Positions 35,400 through 46,089 of a stretch of DNA of 64,000 bases are shown in pieces. A program made the position numbers and the translations under genes. A model generated the notes under the pieces. It made no database searches, was not told where the DNA came from, and was given only the letters and a program-made list of their open reading frames with translations. Position 1 is the stretch's first letter; each line of letters starts with the position of its first letter. The DNA is from Berberis thunbergii. Taxonomy: Eukaryota > Streptophyta > Magnoliopsida > Ranunculales > Berberidaceae. The stretch lies in NCBI GenBank assembly GCA_003290165.1, contig QNQO01006225.1, positions 62,001 through 126,000 of the forward strand, in the 5' to 3' direction.

Positions 35400-36727
35400 G
35401 GATTTTTGGAAGACTGAATGCCAATAGGTTGAAGACTTGAGACCAATAAGCTTGATCCCTTTGGACTGTGGGCACCTATGAATATGTCTCAAATGCATAT
35501 CCTCGAACATTCCTCAGGTTTTATTTTTCAAAAACTATGTGGTCTCACCTATCATGAGCTCTAACTTTCTTAAGAAATTGCTAACTTGTAAGCTTGTGGA
35601 AGATTAAGACTCAACTCTCTTGCAGTTATACCTCAAGTTATCAATCTTCAAATCGGATGTTCTACAATTTGATCAGTGGTGGTTTTCCATGCCTCGAGGT
35701 AAATCCAACCGTTGGATGAACTCTAAATAAAACAATAATTTTTCTATGGATGCTTTCAAATTACGGATTAAATTTGAAATCATTTTGACAACGGAAGATC
35801 TTGATCCACTGCAACACTTTATATTGCGCAAAGCTGTTTTCTATTACTAAATTTAACAAAATCTTGGTTCTCTTTTAATTCAACTATTTTTCACGAAAAT
35901 TATAATACAATACTACATGAATTTATAGATTTATTTATGTATTAAAATCTAACCCGAAATTCATGAATTTATATATATAAAGAAAACTAGAAAATCAAGA
36001 ACACTTACTTCTACAAATATTCAATAATTCTACCCATACATATCTAACAAAATATAATATAAGAGTGAGAACATTCACTACTTTTTTTTTAAAAGAAAAA
36101 AATCATATTCATATAAACTAAACTTCAATTATATCCAAAGAGTATATACCAAATCTTTATAATAAAGAGAATGAAGAAAACTAATAGAATTTTTATAAAG
36201 AGAAAGAAGTAAAGAACTCACATTTTACTTTTCTTTTCCTTTCCCTTTTTCTTTATTCCTTTGTTCTTTTTCTTCTTCTCCCTTTTTTCTACAGATTTTA
36301 TTAAAAAAAAAATTTTGTGCGGTTGGGAAGAACCAAACCTCTATTTAACCAACCTAAAGACAAAACCCTACAAGATTAGGGTTTGCACAAGGTTATAGTG
36401 ACACCCCCTTTTTTTATTTATTTAGTTATTATATGGCTCAACTTCAAATTTAATAAAGCCCTAAAATTTTGAAATTTAAATTCAATTAAATGTAACTCTA
36501 TTTTATTTAATTCAAAATAAAATAAATTATCTTTATGAAATTTAGGGATGTTACATTATACACACATTAAATGGAATCTCGTCCCGAGATTCAGAAGGAA
36601 AGAAAGTTAAGCGAATTTTGAAAAAAAATACAACTTGTTAAACGAAAGAAAATTTTAAAATACAAATTTAAATTGAACTGTTAGGTACATAAATTTTTAT
36701 TGCCATTGGAAAAGTATGGGTGTTACA

Positions 36728-36893
36728 AAAACATCGTCGTCTGATCATCATTCAGGGCATAGAATGGCATGTCCTCGGGGACCCCTAACGTCCTTCGGAT
36801 TTTAGCAAGGCCCGATTAGAAAACCAACCTATCTTCAAATAACTGGAGGCCCTTGGCTAGAAGCTCATCATCAAGACGGTTTTGGCGAGCCAT
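36728..36893 (-). pseudogene. Tat antisense ORF, start
   Basis: The minus strand reads MARQNRLDDELLAKGLQLFE from the ATG at 36893-36891, then a stop and VPEDMPFYALNDDQTTMF up to the solo LTR junction. The frame is homologous to MEADLVDFHQQDHILDDLEL of element 2. It continues beyond the two nested elements at 31987-31899 and 28509. Confidence 0.65.
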
Positions 36894-37139
36894 GAAAAAG
36901 GTGAATAAACTTTCAATCAAAAGACGAACAGAACGGAGTCTCTAAAAGTAAAGAAATGGAAGAGTCAATTTCTGCAAAAAGGAAGATCTAATTAGGGATT
37001 GGTTTCCCGCCTCTTCTCCACTGAACCGACACACACTCAATTAATGAAGCGCACGACTCAATCAACGATTCAGACTCAATCATCATGAGCGGCGTATCTT
37101 TTCAAGAAGTGACTTAGTGAACCGATGTGATGGACCACT

Positions 37140-37155
37140 AACTCAAGGGAGTAGC
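37140..37155 (+). other. Polypurine tract of Tat element 1
   Basis: AACTCAAGGGAGTAGC directly precedes the 3' LTR start TGATGATAC. Its equivalents are TAGGGGGAGTAACTAA in element 2 and AAGGGGGAGTAGC in the element at the right edge. Confidence 0.75.
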
Positions 37156-37840
37156 TGATGATACACTACAACTGCCTTTCTTCTACATCGTACACGTGTC
37201 ATGATGATCTTGAGAAATAACAGGACCAAGCGTCAGCCCAACACTGATCCGGCCTAAGAAGATTCAAGTTTGCACAATGTGATCCGCTAGATGGACCCAA
37301 ATCATTACAGCCTGCTAAGCCCATGCGTCTCACTGTTATCCCCAATACTCGTAAGCCCTACTAAGGTAAGTGACTCAGGGATTAGTTTCAGACAGGCAAG
37401 ACAACAACACTTTGCTTCCAACTAGGAAGCAAATACCAGAGTATATGTTGCACATGCAAACTTCTATCTCTGGACAACACTCTGATTGGAAACTATCTCT
37501 CGCATATCTAGGAGCACAAGTCTAACAGGAAAACTTCCTTTCATAGCACAACTCCTAATAAGAGAAGGATCTCCACGAAGATCTTCTTATCTAAACTATG
37601 CCACCGATGGCCTGGTCGAACCAGAACTTCAACACTATAAATAAGACATGAGGGTGGTAAGCTAAGGTACGCGACAAATTCTATGTTTACAACATTACGC
37701 CTCCCTCAGATCTCTGTCTGACTTTAGCATTAGAGTGTCAGGACGACCACAATGGTGGTATGTGGCTCACGTGCGTTCCTTGTGCAAGTCAGCATGTTAG
37801 TAGGCTAAGGTCAAAGCAGGGAGCGAAATCGGCTGCATCA
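37156..37840 (+). repeat. 3' LTR of Tat element 1
   Basis: 685 bp, the same length as the 5' LTR, starting TGATGATACACTACAACTGC and ending GGCTGCATCA. TGATG/CATCA form short inverted ends. It is followed by the duplicated ATTAT. Confidence 0.92.
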
Positions 37841-37969
37841 ATTATAATATTTAATGTCTCCACGAAACCCCTTACATATAGCATAAGTAGAAGCCAACAA
37901 GGGATCTACACCAGGGGTTTCTTGGTCTCTACCATATCTGCGATCTCTAAAAATATTGATATTAGGAGC
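37841..37969 (-). pseudogene. Xylosidase exon, part upstream of the Tat insertion
   Basis: Reads [20 protein letters not shown] then [18 protein letters not shown], up to the duplicated pentamer at 37841-37845. It is homologous to the family's [21 protein letters not shown]. The acceptor before it reads CTCGG where AG is expected, so it would not splice normally. Confidence 0.9.
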
Positions 37970-38763
37970 CCGAGGCAAGGATTGTGATTTCGTTTTTCAA
38001 GTTAATTTTGGTCTTATAATTTTAAGAAATATTTCAATGTGTAAAGAAAAACGTAAAAAAATTTGAGAATACATAAAACATATATAATAATTTCGAGAAG
38101 AGGATAGGAGGGCATGATACGCATGCCTCACAAGGATGGATGACATCCTCCTCAAGCTAAGAACACCTCATTTTTCACTTTTTTCAAACTTATTGATATC
38201 TCTAAACAAATCTTCTATTTTTTTACTTCAACAAACCTTTGGTCATACACAAGTACTAGATGGTTCAGGGGTACTGAATATTTAAGGGACCCACGCCCTA
38301 CTTTTACTTTCATTTCAAATGTCAAATTCATTGATATGCTCAAGGGTCTAAGTGGTCTCTCTTCTAAACTCTCTACAACTCCAAATGAACAGACAACTCT
38401 AGTTCTATATTTGGAATATCCAAGCGACCACGCCAACCCACAGATGAAGGAGATGGAGCCAACAGGGAGAAGATTGGCAATCGGAGAAGAATAACATAGA
38501 TCGGAGCACTGTGTCAATGGGAAAGGAAGACAAAAACACTCTGTTAATCAAAGGTCGAAGAGAAAGACTAGGGAGGAAGATTTTGGTCGAAAAATTTTGT
38601 CTTTCTTAAATGTTTTTTTTGTGTTTTTATCGACAAAAACAAAATTATTAAAAAATCGTCAAAAATATGTAATTTTGCATTTCACCATTTTTTCGTTTCG
38701 TAATTAAAAAAAATGAAAATTTTATCGAAATTTAGCAAGATTTCATGAAAATACATTCCTTGC
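37970..38763. other. Intron of the xylosidase pseudogene
   Basis: AT-rich, no supported coding region. A minus-strand ORF at 38215-38517 has no recognisable motif. The ends are the GC-type donor at 38763 and the mutated acceptor at 37970. Confidence 0.45.
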
Positions 38764-38848
38764 CCAGAAGGTCAAGCCAGCCTACCCGACATTGTACATG
38801 GCTCGAGCTTCAATGGCAGTGGCAGAAGCAATTGAGAACCAAAGACTA
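38764..38848 (-). pseudogene. Xylosidase exon, part downstream of the CACTA insertion
   Basis: Reads LWFSIASATAIEARAMYNVG, a stop, AGLTFW. It ends at TGG|GCAAGG, a GC-type donor (or a mutated GT). Confidence 0.9.
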
Positions 38849-39151
38849 CACTACACCAAATGGCCAGTTTTGTAAACATTATCAATTTTGTGATGTAATA
38901 GTCCGCCAAACAATTTCAAGTTAAAACTAAATTCATGCAAAAATTTTGAAAAACAATTTTACAAATAACGTAATACAATAAATTGGATCACCATGAATAG
39001 TATCACTTACAATACCATACTATTGATGGTGATCCAATTATTGTATCAGTTCATTTGTGAAACTGTGATAGAAGCTGTTTGGTGACCTGTTAAAAAACAA
39101 CAGTGATATTTTTCTTGGGGTTGTTACAAATATGTCAATTTTGGTGTAGTG
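38849..39151. mobile_element. CACTA (En/Spm-type) MITE in a xylosidase exon
   Basis: Termini CACTACACCAAA at the left and, reverse-complemented, CACTACACCAAA at the right. It is flanked by the trinucleotide CTA on both sides (38846-38848 and 39152-39154), the 3-bp duplication of CACTA transposons. It is 303 bp with no transposase. Near its centre a hairpin of about 30 bp per arm (ATTGGATCACCAT at 38980 and ATGGTGATCCAAT at 39027) is evident. Confidence 0.92.
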
Positions 39152-39435
39152 CTAGTGTTGAAAGAAGCAACTGTGAGTACTTGAGGGAAGCTAATGACAG
39201 CATAAATAGTACCATTGAAGGACACCTCAAGGACATTGGTGGAAATTCCATGGAGGGATTCATACCACCATTGATAAGAAGGGATACCCAATCTTTGGAT
39301 AATAGAGGCATTGTTGGAGAGCTGAGTGATCTTCTCAGAGAGGATAAAATGGAATACAAGTGATTGGGCTTTGGTTGGGAGTGGTAGTGAAGTGTTGCAG
39401 AATTGGTAGGCATTATGATGTGGAGGCTTGCAAGG
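39152..39435 (-). pseudogene. Xylosidase N-terminal exon, upstream of the CACTA insertion
   Basis: Reads PCKPPHHNAYQFCNTSLPLP, then EKITQLSNNASIIQRLGIPS and SLHGISTNV, ending ASFNTS at the CACTA site. This is the normal N-terminus of mature plant GH3 xylosidases. Removing the CACTA element and one CTA gives an uninterrupted frame into the next block. Confidence 0.9.
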
Positions 39436-39468
39436 GTAGTCTATTTTTATTTTTATTTTTGTTCTCAC

Positions 39469-40183
39469 ATGGGGATGTGAAATTAGAGAGTAAAAGGAGA
39501 TGAAATTGAAGAAGAAAGGTTGAGTCTCATCATGGAGCTGCTCTTACTTTTCAGTCTTGAAGGGTGAGAATTTGAAATATTTGAATTCAATATGAATTGG
39601 AGTTTACTAGTGTATTGCCCATGCTGTTGGTACAATAGAAGGTGGGTCATGACAATAGGTTAAACTCGGTTAAAATTTTAAACACTTATGAAAAAACATA
39701 TTTTAAAACTGCCACAATTAATCCTCCCAAAACTTTGTTTTTCCAAAATATGGAGCTCATGGTATTTTGCTTGAATGCGTCTCAATATTGAAAATACTTA
39801 CGTTGTGAAGTGCATTAGATCACAGTTATTTTTTTTTCGAAAAATGCATACAGCGTGAAATGCATATCTAAAATTTTTAAATGTTTGTATTAATGATTGG
39901 TCTCATTGTAAAAATCTTCAAAAATACATTTCAACCATACCAAGTTTACTAAAATCCGACAGATAGTTATGATGATTTTCTTTTAAAAAAAAATTCTCTC
40001 TACCACATGTATTCCGCAAAACTTTTTCATATTTTTGTTCATTTTCTTTGTCAATCTACTTGCAACTTAATTACAAACATGTCATTGTTGATTGTGAATC
40101 TCCACCGTCAACATGTTCCCCAACTTTCAATTTGACCATCTTTTATCTCCAACCCCAAATTCCATTCTAATTTGTTATATAGA
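39469..40183. other. Upstream flank of the xylosidase pseudogene
   Basis: No gene supported. A minus-strand MRLNLSSSISSPFTL near 39520 may be the remains of the signal peptide. The rest is AT-rich up to the LTR of Tat element 2. Confidence 0.4.
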
Positions 40184-40779
40184 TGAGACCTCGAACAATC
40201 ATCTTATCGCAGCCATACACATGCCACGAACAATCCTAATAGAAGATGGCATGGACGGACCAGGTCTAAACCAGTCCCTAGTCATACCCAAGTCAGGCCC
40301 AACCCAACCTATAAGTCAAGAGATCAAACCTAAATCGCACAAGCCCAATGTGGCAGCGATCTAAGAGCTTGTCCCGGGACAGAAAGGTCAAAACACAAAT
40401 ACTTGGGCTAGAATAAGCCCAAGGCATGTTTGAACACACATAATCCAATTAAGGATGTCGAGTCCAAAAGGGAAACAAAAGCCAAAGAAGATTTAAGTCA
40501 TTGACGGGTAAAAACCCTATAAGGACATAACTTGATAGGGGAGATTCTAAACAAGATCTTTTACCCCCATTATGCAATTAGAGGTAGAGTCAAGGACGTA
40601 AATGAATGATCTCATTATATAAGTTGAACAAGAAAAATGATTGAGGTAAGAAACTCTAATTCTATTGGCCAAATTTTTATCTTCTTGTTCACAAACTGAC
40701 TTTACCATCGGAGTGCCTTTGGCCGCCACAAAGTTGCTCATTTTGCAGGTCAAAGTCAAGGAGGACATATTTGCCCGCA
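40184..40779 (+). repeat. 5' LTR of Tat element 2
   Basis: Shares with 50232-50839 blocks such as GGGCTAGAATAAG, GGACATAACTTG, CTCATTATATAAGTTGAACA (a likely TATA region, TATATAA) and CGGAGTGCCTT. It ends just before the primer-binding site TGGCGTCTTTTGTGGGG at 40786. Confidence 0.85.
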
Positions 40780-40913
40780 TAAGTTTGGCGTCTTTTGTGG
40801 GGAACGATAATATAGTTTACCCAAACTTTAAATAGTAAGCACACAACCTGCCAAGACAAAAGCCCTAAAATATGGTAACCATCACGAGGTCTCGTGCTAA
40901 CCGGTGGGAATGC

Positions 40914-42250
40914 AGATCTAGCCAATGCTCCAACCGACAGGACCAGTTCAACCTACTCCGGCTGATGGAATAGGACAACAACATGGACCTGTCACAGAAG
41001 CAGCCACAATGGACCCCCGTGTAGACCAGATATTGATTTGAATAGATCAGCTTACACGAGCAGTAGAAATACTAGCCCAAGAGTGTCTTCCACCATTAGA
41101 AAACGATGGAGACCAAGAAAGTGCTAAGAAGCAGCAAGATAATGGAGAACGCGTTCATGAATGCAAAAATGCAACTACTGAGGACCAAAAGGCTAACTCT
41201 GAAAGAAGACAGGGGGACGAGGGAGTTCGAAGAGACAATACATCAAGGGCCGACAAACCTGTCACCCATAATCCACTCCACTCAGAGCTACAGATCCAAG
41301 GTTTTGTCCTCACAGTCCCTTCGTTCTCTAAATAGATCCTGAACACGCCTCTGCACTGGAAGTTCACCCTCCTAAAGCTAGAGTTCTATGATGGAGCGAC
41401 ATATCCATATGACCACTTGCGCCATTACAGCCACGTGATGGCATTGAAGGAAGGGTTCGAGGTAATCATGAGTCGGACCTTTCCCACCAGCCTGAAAAAG
41501 GCAGCCTTGACTTGGTTCCACAACCTCCAGTCAAGATCAATCGATTCGTTCCAGATGTTGGAAAATGCTTTCATCTCCCAATTTGTGGGAAGCCAGTGGC
41601 TTAGATTGGGTCCACACTTTTTGCTCAGCTTCAAACAAAAACCCAACGAGACTCTCAGAAAGTACATGACGCAGTTCAACGAGGAGCAGACCTTGATCGA
41701 TGGTTGCAACGATGACACATTTATCACTGCTTTCACTTTTGGCCTCAGAGGATGTCAGTTTTATAATTTCTGGAACACCCAAGAGACATGGTGAACTTGC
41801 TTAAAAGTGCGCAAAAATACATCACCCTAAACGAGATGTGGATGGTCAGGAAAGGGGATGAGAGTGAGACCAAGCCTTACTCTAAAACTCATGACATGAG
41901 AGAAGATAAGGAATTGGGAGATGAAGATGAGCCCAATAGGAAACCAAGTGACACTAAGCCTTAGTTTGGCAAAGTGAAAGAAAAATCCACAACTTCTTCA
42001 ACTTTAGGTACCACTCTACACTCTGATCAACACCAGATTGTTTAAAGTCCTCGCTTCCATGAAGCACTGAGAGGATATCAAGTGTCCTCTCAAGCTCAAG
42101 GGAGATCCTTCAAAGCATGATAGGAACAAGTATTGTTCCTTCCACAAGGATAATGGCCACGATACTGAGGACTGCAAGAACCTCAGGAACAAAATCGAAT
42201 ACTGGGTCTAGAAAATGAGACTCATGGAATTCATGGACTTGAGATAAAAG
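40914..42250 (+). pseudogene. Tat element 2 gag, broken
   Basis: The core is at about 41360-41790, with LKLEFYDGATYPYDHLRHYS, TFPTSLKKAALTWFHNLQSR, SIDSFQMLENAFISQFVGSQ and LRKYMTQFNEEQTLIDGCND, the conserved gag region of the lineage. A YCSFHKDNGHDTEDC zinc-knuckle-like motif lies near 42135-42180. Stops occur in the N-terminal and linker parts. Confidence 0.85.
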
Positions 42251-42459
42251 CAATCCCGAGGGAAAGAAAAGAATAGTTAGTGAGGGAGATTGAAGGAAAG
42301 ACTTTGGATGTCATATACATTCTGCATGGTGTATGCAAATATCAAGGACAATCCAACCGATCAAGGAAAAGATCGGCCCAGGAGCTGCATGCCAGATCTA
42401 ACTGCGAAGACTGCCCTGTTTAGCATGCTCGTATAGAACACCCAGTTCCGAATCTGACA

Positions 42460-42950
42460 TTCACGGAACAAGTCATGCAACGAGTCCACTTCCCTTAAGA
42501 TGACGCTCTGATTATCTCGATCGGGATAGCAAAGTGGAACGTGAGAAGCTCATTTGTGGACACGGAGAGTTCAATCAATGTTTTGTTTCTAGAAGTATTC
42601 CACATAATGAAACTGAACAAAGATGAGCTGACACCAGATAGCCACGCCATGATTGGCTTCAGCAGAGAAAAATGTTTTCCGATTGGAAAGATTAGATTGC
42701 CAGTAGTGGCAATGGAGTCGAACTTACAGAAGGTCATGTTGACGAAGTTTATGGTTGTGGACGCTCTTTCTACGTACAACATAATTCTGGGCAGGTCGTG
42801 GCTTCATCACATGGGACCAGTGGTCTCCATGCAACACCAATGTCTCAAGTACCCTGCCAATAATGAGGTAGGGACCATCAAGAGAGATCGACCCACTACT
42901 AAAGATTACCATTATGTAGCATTAAAGCTATCAAACAAATATCAATCACA
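42460..42950 (+). pseudogene. Tat element 2 protease, active-site Gly changed
   Basis: Reads FPHDDALIIS-like sequence, then SSFVDTESSINVLF in place of DTGSS, then AMIGFSREKCFPIGKIRLPV and VDALSTYNIILGRSWLHHMG. The Gly of the Asp-Thr-Gly triad is Glu. The frame 42541-43068 is otherwise open, longer than its neighbours. Confidence 0.8.
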
Positions 42951-43079
42951 ATCCGGGCTGAAAAAGTTACTATGGAAACCCCAAGCTCAGAACCAAAAAA
43001 CCAGTCTCCATACTCAGTCAGTAAAGCACTGCTTAGTTCGAGATGAACACCAAATGTCGGACAACTAGAAGAAGAGTTG

Positions 43080-44820
43080 AACACTGTCTATCTGGATGAC
43101 TACAACACTAGAGATGTTCAAATAGGCTCTAAGCTCAATGAGGGACTGGTAGACTAGTTGATAAAACTGATAAAGGGAAGCCAGAATGTGTTCGCCTGGA
43201 CAATGAATGATATGGTGGGAATTGACACATCCATACTCTCACAACGAATGGAGGTCAATCCAGACCTGAAGCCAGTCAAACAAAAGAGAAGGTCCATGTC
43301 TTCTGAGTGCAATTAGGCAATTCATGAAGAGGTGCAGAGGCTACTGAGCGCCAGCATGATCAAAGAGTCACACTATCCAGAGTGGTTGACAAACACGGTC
43401 CTGGTGAAAAAAGAACAGGAAGTGGTGAGTAAGAGTGGACTACACTGGCCTCAATAAGGCTTGCCCTAAATAAAATTTTCCACTTCCCCGCATAGATCAG
43501 ATCGTTGACACCACTTCTGGACACAACCTCCTGAGCTTCATGGATGCTTACTACAGATACAATCAGATCAAAATGCACTTAATGGACCAAGAAAATGCCT
43601 CTTCCATAACATAGAGAAGTACATACTGTTACCAGGTGATGCCATTTGGGCTAAAAAATGTAGGAGCAACGTATCAAAGGCAAATCAATCGCATGTTCAA
43701 ATAACAAATTGGGAAGACAATGAAGGTCTACATTGATGATATGCTCATAAAGAGCCTCCAAGCTCTGACCACATGCAGACCTAAAATACTCATTCTCCCA
43801 ACTTGCGCAAGTACTAAATGCAGTTGAATCCACAGAAGTGCACATTCGGAGTAGAATCTAGAAAGTTCCTGGGTTACATAGTCAACCAAATAGGAATAGA
43901 AGCTGACCCAAAGCAAATTCAGGTTCTTTTCGACATGAGATCACCTATGAATATCAAAAGAGTTTAGAGCCTGACTGGAAGGGTCGCAGTCCTTAAAAGG
44001 TTCATTTTAAAATCTTCGGACAAGTGCTTTCCCTTATTCAAAATTTTGAAGGGGAACAAGGAATTCAAATGGGATGAAGGGTGCGAACATGCCTTCCAAA
44101 GTCTGAAAGTGTACATGGGGAGCACCCAGACGCTCTCAATGTCCATTTCGGAAGAAACACTTTATTTGTACCTCTTAGCCTCAGAACATGAAGTCAAATA
44201 TGCCCTGATCCGATAAGACAAGGGGAAACAGGAGCCAGTCTACAACATTTGCTGAGGCAGAGGCTAACTACCTCAGCTTAAATAAATTGGCCCTTGCATT
44301 AATTACCTCCTCCAGAAATCTGAGATCTTACTTCCAACCTCATTCAATAACAATCCTTACTGAATATCCATTCCAATTAGTATTGCACACGTCATAGCTG
44401 TCATGAAAGATGGTCAGATGGTCAATAGAGTCGGGATAGTTTAATATCCACTATGCCTCCAATAATGAAGCTGAGTACGAAGCCTTCATATTCGGACTAA
44501 AGCTAGCAAAAGTAATCGAAGTAGAAAAGATCATAGTGTGCATCGATTTTCAACTGGTAGTCAACCAAGTGAATGGAGAATTCAAAGCTAAGGACCTCTA
44601 GATGCTGGCTTATTTTGAAAAATATTAGCATCATGAAGGGATTCAATAAGGTCCTACTCCGATGCTATCCCATAACAGAGAATGAGATACCAGATACTTT
44701 GGCCAACATGGCCTCATCCGCAAAAGACAACCCCGACAAACTTATAGAAATCCAAGAAAATTCAACTCTGGTAGATGAGGAACTCCACGAGGCATGTGCA
44801 CGAGCAAAAAGGCTAGCTGG
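43080..44820 (+). pseudogene. Tat element 2 reverse transcriptase and RNase H, broken
   Basis: Motifs in shifted frames: AWTMNDMVGID, EEVQRLLSASMIKESHYPEW, NTVLVKK, a DAYYRYNQIKM-type block at 43545-43575, MPFGLKN at about 43641, VYIDDMLIKS at about 43722, KFLGYIVNQIGIEADPKQIQ at about 43865, then RNase H pieces near 44440-44800 including NEIPDTLANMASSAKDNPD. Many stops. Confidence 0.85.
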
Positions 44821-44837
44821 ATGAGCCCTATCATCGG

Positions 44838-45890
44838 GCACATCAAGGATGAAGTCCTCCTAGCAAAAAAACTGGAAGCTCGTAAGCTGAAAATAGGGCA
44901 GTGCAGTATACAATCCTCAACGACAAGTTGTACTGGAAATCAGCGACGGGCCACTACTCAGATACTTGGCTCCCAGGGAGGCAAACTACGCCCTAAGAGA
45001 AATTCATAAAGGAATCTGTAGGAATCATCTAAGAGGAAGAATGTTGGCACATAAAGCCCTTACCCTAGGGTACATTGGCCTAAGATCCAGCAGGAGGCGA
45101 AGGACTTGGTCCGGAAAAATGATAATTGTCAAAAGCATGCCTCAACACACACATGCCTGCTCAAAATCTGGTCCTAATGACCAGCCCATGGCTTTTTGCA
45201 CAGTGGAAAATAAACATAATAGGCATACTCCTACTCTCCGATAAGAAGATATTCCTCCTTGTTGTTGTGGACTACGTCACCAAATGGGTAGTGGTTGAGT
45301 TGTTGTCCAAAATAGGAGAGAATCAAATCAAGAACTTCTTCTGAGAGTCCATCATCTACGGGTTCAGTATTCTAAAAAGTTGGTCAGTGACAATAAGACC
45401 CAATTCGAAGGCAAAAAAGTGAAGAAGTTGTGTGCTAATTTGCACATCAATCACCACTACTCAGCGCCAGGGCATCCCCAAGCCAACGGACAAGCGAAAG
45501 TCACCAACCGAACCATATTGGATGCAATCAAGAAAAATCTCGAAGCAGCTAAAGGACTCTGGGTATCGAAATTGCTAGGAATACTCTTGGCTTACCATAC
45601 CACAAAGAAGACCATGACAAGGGAAATACCATTTACTTCACCTATGGGTTCGAAGCAATGATCCTAGTAGAATTGAGGATGCCAACCTTCATACCAGAGG
45701 AGTTCAAGTGGGAAGACAATGAAAAAGCTTTGATGGTCGGACTAGACATTCTTGAAGAAAGATCTTCCATCAAAATACCAGCCTACCAACAGAAAATGGC
45801 TTAGTACTATAATGAGAAAATCAAGCCCCGAGAGCTCGAAGTTGAAGTTTGGGTACTAAAAACCAATAGAACATGAAAGAACTAGGAGGA
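44838..45890 (+). pseudogene. Tat element 2 integrase, broken
   Basis: Pieces of the catalytic core: LLVVVDYVTKWVVVELLSKI at 45256-45315, then HYSAPGHPQANGQAKVTNRT near 45450-45510, which holds the final acidic region. LLAYHTTKKTMTREIPF and MPTFIPEEFKWEDNEKALMV follow to about 45730. The frame breaks repeatedly. Confidence 0.85.
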
Positions 45891-46089
45891 GCAAGCTAAG
45901 TCCAAACTGGGAAGGACCCTACAAGGTGACGGAAATCAACAGGTCAGGAACCTACTGGTAGAGAGCCTGAGTAGAGGAGGTCTTGTAAAAGACTTTGGAA
46001 TGTGGAATACTTGAAGAAATATCATCAATAAAACATAGGTATCTTCTATAAAAGTCTATTTCCAGCTCCACGTGAACGTGCAAAAGCGT

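Larger units (their letters stand above)
31988..36727 (-). mobile_element. Solo chromovirus LTR, enlarged, nested in Tat element 1
   Basis: Begins TGTCACACCACGATTTTCG and is colinear with the LTR at 3444-5723 over its first 1.2 kb and last 0.3 kb. No internal region accompanies it. The left flank is GAAAC and the right flank AAAAC, an imperfect 5-bp duplication, if the end is TGTTACA at 36727. A second possible LTR end at 36555 is followed by AATCTCGTCCCGAGATTC, which in related elements lies just inside the 3' LTR. That would make 36556-36727 a scrap of internal sequence. The middle 2.4 kb is absent from the other copy and holds gene-like fragments. Confidence 0.75.
19178..37840 (+). mobile_element. 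Tat-lineage Ty3/gypsy element 1, nested, inserted in the xylosidase
   Basis: Two 685-bp LTRs (19178-19862 and 37156-37840) in direct orientation, each starting TGATGATACAC, are flanked by the pentamer ATTAT at 19173-19177 and 37841-37845. Internally it has a TGGCGCC-type primer-binding site, broken gag, protease, a tandem-repeat region, an antisense ORF and a polypurine tract, the order known for plant Tat elements. I find no RT, RNase H or integrase, so it appears to be a deletion derivative. Three younger elements are nested in it (23220-23927, 28510-31893, 31988-36727). Without them it would be about 9.8 kb. Confidence 0.92.
16950..39435 (-). pseudogene. GH3 beta-D-xylosidase (BXL6/7-like), split by two transposons
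   Basis: Glycoside hydrolase family 3 beta-xylosidases act in the plant cell wall, releasing xylose and sometimes arabinose. The blocks found, 5' to 3', are 39435-39152, 38848-38764, 37969-37841, 19177-19002, 18914-18773, 18536-18439, 18210-17709 and 17632-16950. They follow the family order: N-terminal PCKPPHH and CNTSLPLPTKAQ, NINIFRD, KHFTAYDL, the nucleophile motif ASDCDAV, WVGYPGEAGG, then the fibronectin-III-like end. A CACTA element and a nested Tat retrotransposon each sit inside an exon. In-frame stops, a 1-base shift, a lost splice acceptor and a missing segment of roughly 100 residues make it a pseudogene. I could not place a signal peptide with confidence, although MRLNLSSSISSPFTL lies just upstream before a stop. 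Confidence 0.92.
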
